From contig OY986973.1 in NCBI GenBank assembly GCA_963920575.1, positions 24,267,760 through 24,331,759 on the forward strand: DNA of 64,000 nt. The letters are read 5' to 3'. This document shows positions 22,634 to 33,798 of this stretch, one piece after another. The notes beneath the pieces are model-generated. The model did no database searches, was not told the origin of the DNA, and saw only the letters and a program-made list of their open reading frames with translations. The position numbers and the translations under genes are program-made. Source of the stretch: Narthecium ossifragum. Taxonomy: Eukaryota; Streptophyta; Magnoliopsida; Dioscoreales; Nartheciaceae. The first letter of the stretch is position 1, and each line of letters starts with the position of its first letter.

Positions 22634-25064
22634 CTAACCTGCTGCTTGATCTGCCCCACTCCCCTGCACAAACTTTGGTGAACGAGCAGGAAGTATGAAC
22701 TGTGCCTGAGCAGGAACTGGTGCTGCCATTCCTGAAAATTCAACACAGGTAGATCCACAGCCACAGTGAGTGCCTTGGAAAAGAGAAATGATAAATATAA
22801 GATAACATGAGAATCCTTTGAGCTTTTTTGAGCTAGAATAGATTCTTCTTGAAACATGAGAAAACAAAATTATAATAAGGCTATCCTCCTTTTCCAACTA
22901 GTCATGTTTGTCTTAATAGATCCTTCCTCCAATACAAGGGTCTCTCATGAAATCAATATAAGTGTCAGACATGGCATTCTTAAAAGGAAGAGGAGCATAG
23001 GGTAAGAAAATGGCCACTAAACGCAGATACATGCAGAATGCTTTTGTGCTGTTATTCGATCACTTACAAGGGCCCATGTCATGAGATCGATACAAAGGGT
23101 AAAATACAGCCTTCCAAATATGGCTGTAGGAGCATGGAATAGGGGGGGGGGGGGGGGGGGGGGGGGGGGAGTGTCTTATGTACGTAAATGCACTCATAAA
23201 TGTTATCCTATTTTTTCTGTAATCAAACTTGCAATTCAGCGGCAAAATCAGACGGCTAAAAATAGTTTCAGAAAATAAAATCTACCTGTGGGATATGGTG
23301 CTTGAATTGCAGGTAGAGGTGCAGTTGTTACTCCATTGACATTTGGACCAGTGAATTGCATCAAATGATGACCAGGCACTGTGTAGCCCTGTACTGCTGT
23401 ATATCCATGCCCACTATGAAGAGATGGCCCCAGCTGCCCATATGGGTAAATGGTTGAGTTTAATGCTCCAGGAACACCATAAACTTGAACATATTGTTGC
23501 CCACCATATGGATTGTAGACATTCTGCAAGTAACAAATGTTCTAGAGGTTAAAATAAAAAATTAACCACTCCCAGAATTATTTTCGAACAAGGGCTTGCA
23601 GGCTAAACATGGCTTCCAAGTTCACAACCTGTTGATAGAAATATTCAGGTCCATATGTGCTATACCTGCAAGCAGAAACAGTAGATACTTTCATGTTTAG
23701 ATTTTTCACCGCCTCCGTATACTGATAAAAAAAAAGAGTATATTGTGCTAAACCATAGTGCAAATTGCTGATAAAATCTAAAACATCACAAACCAACAGA
23801 GGACAAAGGAACCCAAAAGCAACTAAAACTGGTATGATGTGGGGGTAAAAACCCGGAATGCAATATGTGATATCTACTAAACCAGGCATGTTAAAGAGGA
23901 GAAAGAAGCCAGGATTATGGTAATGATTTTAAAGGGTTTGGACATTCAAAAACTTCTCTTTCTTCCTTTATAGTGGGGCACATGTGTGTTTGTGCAAATT
24001 TTAGCTTTAATGATTCTGAAGATTCTGGACCTCAACTTACGCATAAGATGGATAAGCAAATCCTTGTTGATAGTTATAAGGAGTTGCTTGATGATATGTG
24101 GAACTACCAACATAAGCCCCCTGCTGAACAGGCACCCCTCCAAAGAAGTTTCCTGCCGGCCTCATGTGTACTACAGGAAAAATAAAATCCAAGAAAAGGA
24201 ACAGCAAACATATTACAATAGTTACATTGAAAAGCGCCTAGAAATGACATAAGAAGTAAACGAGAAAGATAAATTAAGTTGTATGAGATCTCCTGTTCAC
24301 AGGAATTACACAACCATATGATTGTATGCCCAGAAAACTACAAGCAATAATGGTTATGACCAAACTTTCTAGGACAACAACAACGTGGGTAAATGTGGTA
24401 AAAACCTACCATAAGGTGATGGTGGTCGAGGCCGTCCCAAGGAAGCCAGATTACAATTCGCCCGCCGGCCATCTATAATGGGACTCGGGTCAGCACAAGC
24501 CCTCCTCGCAGACTCCGGATCGCGGAAAGTCACCTAAAACCCTCCACAAGATTCACCACCCAAACAAAGAATAATTCAGCCATCCCAGCATCCAAACAAC
24601 AAAAAAAGTATAGATTTTCCGCATTCAAGAACTAATCTTTCCACCAGATGACCTAAAACCCTCCACAAGAACCACCACCCAAACACAGAATAACTCAGAC
24701 ACCCCAACATCCTAACTACGGAAAAACCACACATTTTCCACATCCAAGAACTAATCTTTCCACCAGGTATCATCCAAATCGATACTAACCGTCGATTCAT
24801 ATAGATAGATAAAAAGGGAGAACAGGCACTCACGAAACCGTAACCCTTGGAGCGGCCGGTGTTCTTGTCGGAGATGACGGCTGCCTCGAGGATGTCGCCG
24901 TACTGCTCGAAGTGGCGGCGAAGGGCGTCGCTATGGGTCTCCCAGGCGAGCCCCCCCACGAAGACCTTGGTGTAGGTGGTGTCCCCGAAGGGGGAGGAGG
25001 AGCTTAAAAAGTGAAGCCCCGAACTCGAGCTCGATCCCGACGCCGACCGGTGGTGGTGCGCCAT
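22634..25064 (-). CDS. RRM RNA-binding protein, ARP1/RBM24-38-like (6 exons, 285 aa)
   Basis: Single N-terminal RNA-recognition motif followed by a Tyr/Gly/Pro/Gln-rich tail; plant relatives are thought to act in mRNA regulation, but this gene's targets cannot be read from sequence. Exons in order: 25064-24834, 24533-24410, 24170-24041, 23665-23629, 23523-23286, 22731-22634. All are GT-AG and in phase (858 nt). RNP2 is KVFVGGLAW and RNP1 is [10 protein letters not shown], split across the first intron; the RRM covers about residues 28-105. The tail has [47 protein letters not shown] and ends [13 protein letters not shown]. The 37-nt exon 4 ([12 protein letters not shown]) is easily missed; reading through it gives a false stop. 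Intron 5 carries a 28-nt homopolymer. A 3' UTR intron just after the stop is possible (GAG/GTATGATT near 22609). Confidence 0.9.
23142..23169. repeat. 28-nt G homopolymer in an intron
   Basis: An uninterrupted run of 28 G on the plus strand (C on the transcribed sense strand) within intron 5 of the RRM gene. Long poly-G is rare in plant DNA and is hard to sequence, so the exact length is doubtful. Confidence 0.9.
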
Positions 25065-26411
25065 CCCCCAGATCGCCGCGAAACGAAAACCTTACCAATA
25101 GATGGATCGGTAAGATAGGGGAATTAGGTGATGCCGCGACCGATCCAGGAAACCCTAGAACACATCAATAGTTCGTTATATCTATATCTATAATAACGAG
25201 AGACGGATTCTCGTGAGAAAAGGGTTCTCCCTCGTAACGAGGGATTTCTTTTCTTTTTTTTTTTCTCCTCTCTCTCTCTTCTTTTTCCCTTTCGTTTCTC
25301 TCTCTCTAAAACTTGCTTTTAAAGTGGGGGCAGCGATAGAGAGAGGAAAATACAGCACTAGTACTATTAAGGATATATATTTATTTATTTATTTAAAATG
25401 GGTTATGACCCCCCTCCTCTCTATCAGAGAGAGAGCAGGGCAGGGGTTGGTGATTACAGGTGGCACGAGGAGAGCCCCTCATCTATTATTAATATATATA
25501 TATATATATATATACCTCTTAAAATTATTTCAATTATTTTTAAAAAAAAAAACTATTTTAAGTTAAAAATGATTATTTTTCATGCATAATTCTATCCTAT
25601 TCGGACAGCTATTTCGATGGTTTTGTTACTTTTGTATTAAATAATCAGAAGATATATATGTAAATTTGGAATTTCAACTATTTTTAATGTGTGTATATAC
25701 CTACCTAATCACTTTATTGATTGATGATAGTCCACTTTTGTTCTAACCTTTTTTTAAAAAAAAATTTACAAATCTAGAAATGGTCCACTGATTTTGAGCT
25801 GGCACCGTATCAATATCATGGGCGTTGCTCTAGTAACAGTCAATCAAGCCATTATCTTATCAAAAAAATTTTTAAGTAACTGGCTTTGGTACTTAAATAT
25901 TGGATAAGAAAGAGATGCTAGAGAGAATCAAAGATATGAATGAACCGACATGGATAGGAAATCCAGCAAGAATGATGCTTGCAACTCCTTTATTATAGAA
26001 TTGGATAAAAGAACAAGATAGGTGGGACAACTCAAATCAAATTTCTTCAATGAGAAGTGCATGCCCTACATCCATCCTAGAGGGAGAAAAGAAGGATCCA
26101 TTACAAACCATTATGTCATACTATCTGTCATACTGCAAAACCTATCTGTCTGTCAGTTGAAGAGCTGCTAGGACCAACAAACACATAATACATGCATGAT
26201 CCAGTACTATCTGTACACTTGATGATAGTGTTTCTGAAACTTTTACAACTTCAACTTCACATAGAAATAGCTAACTTACTACTGATAGACAGACCAACCA
26301 TAGGCACAATCATGAACACCTAACTATTAGGTGGACATTATTGAGTGATGGAGTTTGCATCAAGCTCGTTTTAAAGACACAAGTCACAGAAAAGAAATCA
26401 TGCATCCTTCA
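25065..26411. other. RRM-gene upstream region and spacer
   Basis: Contains a CT-rich tract (25250-25310) that fits the 5' UTR/promoter of the minus-strand RRM gene, a (TA)n microsatellite at 25494-25514, and AT-rich DNA. No gene is seen. Confidence 0.5.
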
Positions 26412-29400
26412 GTTTAATTTAGCCTCTGCCCAGGAGACCAGCCTGTCTATATTTCTCAACAGAATCAACAAAACTCTCTTCCAGAATCCTGCATGCATTT
26501 CCATCGCAACGCCTTTATAGTTTCTCTGATGAGACTGGATCGGATACAAAAACCCTCCTTATAACTGCAAGAAGAAGAGACTAATTGTGCTGTTTTATAA
26601 TGGAGGTGTGATGTTGTGATACATATATATATATGAAGCATATATATCTCTAGCTATACGCTATACTTTTTGGGGTAGTTGTAGTTGGGATAGAAGCTCT
26701 TGAGCATGTCAACCATGTCTTGTAGCTTCACAAGATGAGGAGCACAAAGTAAGATGCCAAGCTTTTCATGAAGCCTCACCATTCATGACTAAAGTATTCC
26801 TGGGGGTGATTTCACGATGATAGTTCTCAAATGCAATAAATAGAACCTTTCTCCAAAAGAAGAAGAAGAAGTTTTGTGCTGCAACCATGGTAATGCTTGA
26901 GCAAGGAGTCCCATAATAGGAAGAGCATGAAATTATAGAGTAAAGTAGAAGCACAGAGTCATTATCAAACACACACACTAAATTATCACCTGATTTTTCA
27001 GTAGAAATTTTTTTGAGCTTACTATCAAAACACCCATTAAGATGTTATTACATAGACAGTACTAATTCGAGCGTAAAGAGACACCTGTCACAAGGTTGAT
27101 GAGAAATAAGCTGCTAGCATTGACGATGGATTGCAACATTGGCCCAAGAACCATGGATGGGCAAACAGTTACAACATCAAGTCCCTGCTCTTTAGCATAC
27201 ACCCAAGCCTCACTCTCTGCTAGTGTCTTCGAAAGGCAGTACCAGCTCTGCAAACATCGAGAAATCAAGCTTCTTCCATACAGTACTAAAAAGTAAAGGA
27301 TGCAACATATCAAAAGCAACACATGTGGGGAATCATCAACAGAGGTAAGTTGAACAAAGTAACAAGGAATTTGTTATGGTTATCTCTAAAACCTTTTAGC
27401 TACTAGTACAAACATACAATTTTACAAATGTTCGTCTTCTACAATCTCTTCCAACGAAACATAGAATGTATAGATCGGAGGAAACATTGCTATGGAGTTC
27501 CTAAGTTCTAACAGACATCTGATAGGCAAGACTTAAAGTTGAAGAACCGAGATGCACTCCCCCTGTCTTGTTTTGTTAGTTAAACAGGAAATTAATAGAT
27601 TCCAGTCTCTGGACTCAACTAGTGAGAGCAAGTCCTCTTATACAGCTAATCTAAGGATAAAGCAAGGGATTAGGTGGGAATAGGACCAGCCCAGAAAACA
27701 AACTTGATACGCGAAAAAATTATTACACTCCGTATATATACTTATTCATATTTTACCTCTGTTTGCTTGCAGTAATCTTTGTCCGACCAACATTGCTCAT
27801 CCATGTCCACACCCTGTGGCCAACTCGGATTCATTTCGACCGCAGCAGTAGAAGAAACCACTACTACTCTCTTAACTTTTGCCTCAGAGCACGCCTTGAG
27901 AACATTCAGAGTACCAGTTACAGCAGGGGCTATCAGTTCTGCCTGTCAGGTACTTATATAAGCAAATAACCGAACATAGGCGATTGCCAGAAATCTCTCA
28001 CATGAAAAGAACAAGTAGTCTAGATCTTAAGGCTCTTAGTTTATAAGTGGTTCTGCAACATGAACATGACCCAAAGTAAGAGATGCAATCTAATCTAAGA
28101 AGTACAAATGGTTTTGTGCATTCTGTATCTATTATAGGCCTCTAAGTAAATATGATATCTTGTGTCTCAAAATGATGATGCCCGATAACACGATAAATAT
28201 CATGCAGCCTTTCATACCAGAAATGACTGGACATTTTCAAATTGATAAATATGTTTACCATTTATTGGCTCACAAAATGCATAATTATTTTTAGTGTTTA
28301 ATGATCTCATCACAAAATAGCAAATCTCATACTCCTACTAGTGTGAAGAACAGGCCTTATTGGATGTGACTAAGCTATTGAACGAGTGAGATGTGTAACT
28401 GAATCAAAACCTTGCCTCTGGATTGGGCACTTTTGTTGGAGGGACAGGGCTGGCGACATGAAAGACACCTTCACATCCCGCAATGACCGCCACTGCACTG
28501 TTGTAGTCGAGTAAGTCTGCGTTGAACAGCTGCAGGTTTTCCAATGCATTGTCCAACTTCTTCAAATGGGCATTCTTCTCATCACCTGAAATCAATGAAG
28601 GTGGAACTCCGAATAGAAAACTTGACTACACAAGTCTTGATTTTAAAGAAAAGAACTCCTCTATAGACAGTAAGGATTCATGATAGCTATTAACGAATCT
28701 AAAGAAGCAGCAGCATTATTTTATCTGAGTTTGAGTACCAGGCATTAGTACAGAAAATAACATATATAATAACAATGATCTTAAACTGGACCTGCCTTGA
28801 GAAAGAAATTTTATCGTAGTCCAAGAAATGATAAGCACAATGGATCAAGTATAGCTATCTTTACATCTCTGTGAATTCAGTCAGTAATACAGTCAGAACT
28901 AAGAAGAACAAGCACAGATTGGCCATAGAAATGGGAGATACATCAGAGATTGGTAACACTTTTCAAATAGGAACACATGACCATCAGCAAATTAAGAACA
29001 GCCTAAGCAGCAAAGTAATTGGCTAAAGGGAGGTGCTGCATCTCCATGTATTACAATAAGGATCAAACGAGTCAACTGTCTAAAACCAGACGGTCATCAA
29101 ATTAGAAAGCAAAGCCCATAACCATATAACCATAAACCTAATGAGATATCAGCGCAAAAAAGTACCAACAAGAAGAAGAAAAAGATCAATGAGCAGAGCA
29201 AATATCAGGAAAAATCTCTTCAAGTAGGAGATACAAAAAACATACCCACAAGTGAAAATGCCGTAATTTAAGTAGCAAAAAGAAGATAGAAGCAGACCTA
29301 GCAGTACAAGAAAAGGGCAAGAAACAGTTCCATGGACGAAGTATCTATAATCTATCCCTTGGAGTTGGAGAGGAGAAGCTTCAAAAGCCACGACGCAACG

Positions 29401-29447
29401 TATCCTCCCGCGCCCGTCACGCAAACTCGCGCCGTCATACACTCCAT
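26412..29447 (-). pseudogene. Cinnamoyl-CoA-reductase-like gene copy A (decayed)
   Basis: Extended short-chain dehydrogenase of the CCR/DFR group; intact relatives reduce hydroxycinnamoyl-CoA or similar substrates with NADPH. Exons in order: 29447-about 29300 (RVCVTGAGGYVASWLLKLLL, Rossmann GxxGxxA), 28585-28416 ([14 protein letters not shown], then [12 protein letters not shown]), 27942-27757 ([20 protein letters not shown]), 27247-27085 (catalytic YxxxK as WYCLSKTLAES), about 26790-26655 (CAPHLVKL, then NYNYPKKY), about 26572-26412 (EESFVDSVEKYRQAGLL). Lesions: an 11-nt insertion and stop after SNSKG in exon 1; the first half of exon 5 (expected FVDGRDVAEALLLGY) replaced by unrelated sequence with a frameshift; a frameshift and stop (EKL-stop) in exon 6. 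Exons 2-4 are intact with good phase. Intron 2 uses a GC donor. Confidence 0.85.
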
Positions 29448-29764
29448 GATTACCTCTCTCTAGTCTCTACTCCCACTCTCCTACTGCAACCTATCTATGG
29501 TCGTACTCTCTCCAAACTCTGGCTCTGGCTCTGGCTCTGGCTCTGCACGGTTGAGAGGATTCATATATGCAGTCGGTCATTCGTTTTGCGATTTGCACAT
29601 CAAATCCAGATTCATTTGAGATTGGGTTTTCCCTTTCTTTATTTCAGTTCTTTTTTGCTTTTTTGCAAACACCCGTTGACTTTATCTCGTGGAAAACCCA
29701 ATCTTATCAATACCTGCGTTGGCTCGCGACACTACGATAAATGCCCCGGACCCATCACGCCGTC

Positions 29765-29882
29765 TGATTTTACCAATGAATTAGATTAATTAATCACTAA
29801 ACATCTATCGATTAAATATATTAATTATCGAATCGATAAAACACAATCGATTGATTGATCTAATTCATCGGTAACGCATAAG
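29765..29882. repeat. Short copy of the CGGTAGTGA-type foldback family
   Basis: ACCAATGAATTAGATTAATT, CATCTATCGATTAAATAT and GATCTAATTCATCGGTAA resemble the block at 4080-4640. It lies about 320 bp upstream of copy A and has no coding content. Confidence 0.45.
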
Positions 29883-31130
29883 GGCTAATGTGCGGCGCAA
29901 ATTTTTCTTAATATGGGTTTTGCCACTCTCTTATTACCGCCCTCTCTCTATATATAGAAAACCCCCAAAATTATATTTCATTATATAAAATTCAATGCAT
30001 TCTATTATACGAATAGGGATGTCCGATTCAAGTTAAATTCGAATATATCAAACGACGTGGAAGGAAGTAACGAAGGATGGTGTTTAGAAGAGAGAGAAAG
30101 AGAGGAGCATGTGAATGGAAGTTATTCGTACCATGTGGCACATGGGCTCACCCAATATCTATTATATAATATCATCTTTTATGAGCCACAATCTGACTCA
30201 TGTATTTTCTCACATGTAACAGTTGAGTCATAGAAAGAAAATGTAAGGGGAACACGTGGCAGCTAACTCATGAGAGGGGACAATGGGGATGGATGGTTAG
30301 GGGTAGTGGGGATGGGTTCCACCTAGTTTGCTAATATGGTACACATGTTTTATGATTTTTAGAATTAATTAATCATTAATTATTAAAGGTATATATACCA
30401 ATATATATTCCATATAGTTTAAAGTTTGATATGGACATAACCCAATCAAGTTCATCAAATATGATCAGATTTCTTTGATAGACGGTAATTTATTTGGATT
30501 CCAATTAGGGTCCTTTTGATCTAGTCTCCTTGCCATCGGGCAGCCATCCAAACCCTAATATCTCCTACGACTTCATCCGCTCAAACTCATGTTCCATATA
30601 TGTCGATCCTTTTTCGCTGTGTATATTATTGCTCTTAATATATGTTATATCTTTCATGGGAAGAACATTTCAGAGCCTGCAGGGCTGGTAATGTAATCCT
30701 GCTCAACTCAAGGTGGTTTTGCAATCCGTGCCGGCTTCCTTTTGTGATGGATGATATATCACTACTCATGTTGTCAAGGCGGATGTTGGTAAATAATGAC
30801 AATCAAGATGAGGAGGATGAACCTCGTCTAGCAATCGGTTTGGACTTTGGACGGTGTTTGCAAAGGGATCAATCAATACACCAAATATTGAAAAAATGAA
30901 ACCAGAAACAAGCTAATTAAAACCGTCGGATTTCGAAGCCTACCACTTTCCCATTTTTTTAATTAATTAATGTTTCTCCGAGGAGGCACATATGCCCAAA
31001 ACCCCTTACTATTCGTCTATTCCTATTAGAGACAAACCATTAATAGCCACTTTACATGGAATTATTGAGCTGCGGAGAAGTTTTACAGACAAATCAAAAA
31101 CCAGCATCCTTCCTTTAATCTCTATTCTCT
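29883..31130. other. AT-rich spacer between the two CCR-like copies
   Basis: No recognised gene. An 85-codon plus ORF (30642-30899) has a hydrophilic acidic end (NDNQDEEDEPRLAIG) and could be a decayed fragment, but I cannot assign it. 30940-31130 resembles the 3' flank of copy A (26340-26440), so the duplication unit extends past the coding region. Confidence 0.4.
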
Positions 31131-31134
31131 AACT

Positions 31135-32904
31135 AAGAGACCGGCCTGTTTATAGTATTGAACAGAATCAACAAGGCTCTCTCCCAGGCAGGCTCCTGCA
31201 TTTCCTTCCCAACGCCTTTAATTTCTCCGATGACATTCGATTCGATGGACCACCCTCAGTATAACTGCAGGAAGAGAAGAACTATGATCATGAGTATCAA
31301 AACAAAACAACAAAAAGGAAAGAAAAAGAAAAGAAAAGAAAAAAGTTTATCTTATGATAGAATGCCAAATTTAAAGGCCTGAATGTCGAATACATGCTTC
31401 TTGGGGTAGTTATAGTTGGGATAGATGCTCTTAAGCATGTCAACCAGGTCATGTAGCTTCATAGGATGAGGGGCACAAACGTATCGTCCCGAAGCTTCAA
31501 GCTTCTCATACCCTAGAAGCAGTGCCTCGGCTACGTCTCGACCATCCACAAAATGCCACACTTTGTTCTCCCCTGTCTCACGACGACCTGCAAAAAGATG
31601 AAGGATGCTTACTCTGAAGATAGGAAGAGGCTGGAATATTTGCTCAAATTTAAGTAGAACCACAGCACAAAGTTGTTTCCATATGTATAGGAATAAGTCA
31701 TCATCTTTCTTAACACTATAACATCATGAACGAACAATGACCATCAAGATGTTGTCAGAATGAAGGTGTTATTCGAGCGCAGAGGTGCCATGACTGCCAT
31801 GAGGTTGATGAGAAATAAGCTGCTACTATTGACAGTGGATTGCAGCATTGGCCCAATAACCATGGATGGGCAAACAGTTACAACATCAAGTCCATGTTCT
31901 TTTCCATATCCCAGAGCGTCACTCTCTGCTAGAGTCTTCGAAAGGCAATACCAGTTCAGCAAACATACATCATACAGAAACTCATCATGAATTCTTCTAT
32001 AGATTAGGCGTCAAGAAAGATGACTATGACTCCCCTCAGTTTCCTTGCACTAGTACTTGTCTGACCAACAATCCTCATCCATGACCAAACCCTGTAGCCA
32101 ACTCGGATTCATATGCACCACACCAGTAGAAGACACCCCTACTGCTCGCTTGACTTTTGCTTCAGAGCAAGCCTTGAGTACATTCAGAGTACCCTTTACA
32201 GCAGGGGTTATCAGTTCTTCCTGTCAAAGTATGAAAAGAAAAGTAATGTGGATATTAGAACCCTTGCATGGCTTATAGGTGAGATGATATCCAGCTGGAA
32301 CAAAAACCTTGCCTCTGGATTGGGCACTTTGGCAGCAGGAACAGGGCTGGCCACATGAAAGACTCCTTCACATCCGGCAATGGCTGCCGCTACGCTGTCA
32401 TAGTCGAGCAAGTCTGCCTTGATCAGCTGCAGGCGTTCTGAGGCATTGCCCAGCTTCTTCAAACGGGCATTCTTCTCATCACCTGAAACCAATGAAAGTG
32501 GAACTCTGAGTAGACAGATTTTCATCTTATTAGGATAAAGTGCTCATCTTTACATAAACCATGGATGCATGATAATTACTGCTGAATCTAAAGAACTGAG
32601 GAACAGTATTAAGTATTTTATCCGGGTTTGAGCACCAGATAAGTACAGATAAAACCATCATAGCATTGATCTTAAAGAGGAGATGCCGTCTGAGATGATG
32701 TACCTATCTTTAAATTCAATTGATAACAGATAAAAAAGCAGCAGAAATTGATACATAGAATGACCATCCACAAATTAAGAACAGTCCATGCAGCAAACTT
32801 ATTGGCTAGGGGTGCTCATCTTTGGCGAGGAGAAGCTTCACCAGCCACGACGCCACGTATCCTCCGGCACCAGCCATGCAAACTCTCCTCTTGTTGGCTC
32901 CCAT
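31135..32904 (-). pseudogene. Cinnamoyl-CoA-reductase-like gene copy B (decayed)
   Basis: Tandem paralogue of copy A. Exons in order: 32904-about 32815 (RVCMAGAGGYVASWLVKLLL), 32482-32313 ([14 protein letters not shown], then [15 protein letters not shown]), 32220-32035 ([20 protein letters not shown]), 31956-31794 (NWYCLSKTLAES), 31587-31398 (NKVWHFVDGRDVAEALLLGY, then NYNYPKK), 31264-about 31135. Exons 2, 3 and 4 have exactly the lengths of copy A (170, 186, 163). Lesions: exon 1 runs into a stop before the expected GYxVHGTV segment; TAG at 32050-32052 replaces a Tyr; the donor after exon 3 is GG, the acceptor before exon 4 is TG, the donor after exon 4 is TC; exon 6 is frameshifted before ESLVDSVQYYKQAGLL. 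It cannot give a normal protein. Confidence 0.88.
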
Positions 32905-33725
32905 CTACTCCATCGCCCCCCTCCGACCTCCCTCTAGCTGTGTCTCACTTGGGCTGGCTTTCTTCTTCTAATAATGGTTGTTGCATCTCTCCGCCGCTGT
33001 TAAGGATTTATACAGTGTTATGGTTACTCAAAGGCTGTTGTCACTCACTCCCCCCATTGTATTCGTGGAGTAGCATCCAAGTCTCTGCAACGCAGCCTGA
33101 CCGACGAGACTTTGGGAAGTCCATCTATAGGCCGAAGTGAAACTGAAAGACATGGAGAGTTTGCCCGGTTCACCAAACCAAATCCGAGATACATGTCATC
33201 GGTAGGCTACCGATGGATGGATGGATGGATGTATGCATGTATGTAGAGATGAAAAACAAGACATCATGTACAGACAAAACTTACTTACTGCTAAATAAGA
33301 GACGGAGAAGACAACCCCTCAAATTAAGCAACACCAATGGTATGGTATAAACATGGAATTGCTAGTTGGTTGGCATTGGCATGGCATCAAGGTGGGGAGA
33401 GCCGGAGAGGCCGAGAGGGGGAGGGCGGTGGCGGGTGCGGAGGGTTATACTTGTACATACGTAATCCTCAGCCACATACATACCCAGGCCCAGGGAGGCA
33501 GGGAGGCAGCTCCCACCCCTCCTCTGGAGGTTATTATTATTACATTCATTACATTGCTCCGCTGTCCAAAAACCCCCCATTTTTGGCGTCTCAAACCCAA
33601 TCACCACCATTGGCATTCCCCCCCATAATAACCAACACACCACCCTAAAAATAAAAATAAAAATAAAAAAAGAATACAAAATTAAACTCACCGGAGAGGG
33701 GACAAGACAACCACCGTCGCCCGCC
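32905..33725. other. Upstream region of CCR copy B and of the membrane-protein gene
   Basis: Contains (ATGG)n/(ATGT)n microsatellite DNA near 33213-33246 and (AAAAT)n near 33645-33670. The last 100 bp is probably the start of the 5' UTR of the plus-strand gene at 33795. No coding sequence is supported. Confidence 0.4.
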
Positions 33726-33798
33726 ATGGAGTGCAAGCACGGCCACCGAAGGTGACATCACCCGCTGGTGGACGAAATGGTACGTTGAGATGAGATGA
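33726..33798 (+). promoter_or_regulatory. Cluster of three short upstream ORFs in the leader of the membrane-protein gene
   Basis: ATG at 33726 in strong context (GCCATGG) encodes MECKHGHRR then stop (33726-33755). A second ATG gives MVR-stop (33777-33788). A third gives MR-stop (33790-33798), and its stop overlaps the main ATG (33795-33797). Such uORFs usually lower translation of the main frame. Whether all lie in the transcript depends on the unmapped start site. Confidence 0.55.

Noticed and set aside
25845..25870. Another LINE-like tail (AAGCCATTATCTTATC plus A-run)
   Set aside because: No coding remnant upstream and no flanking duplication.
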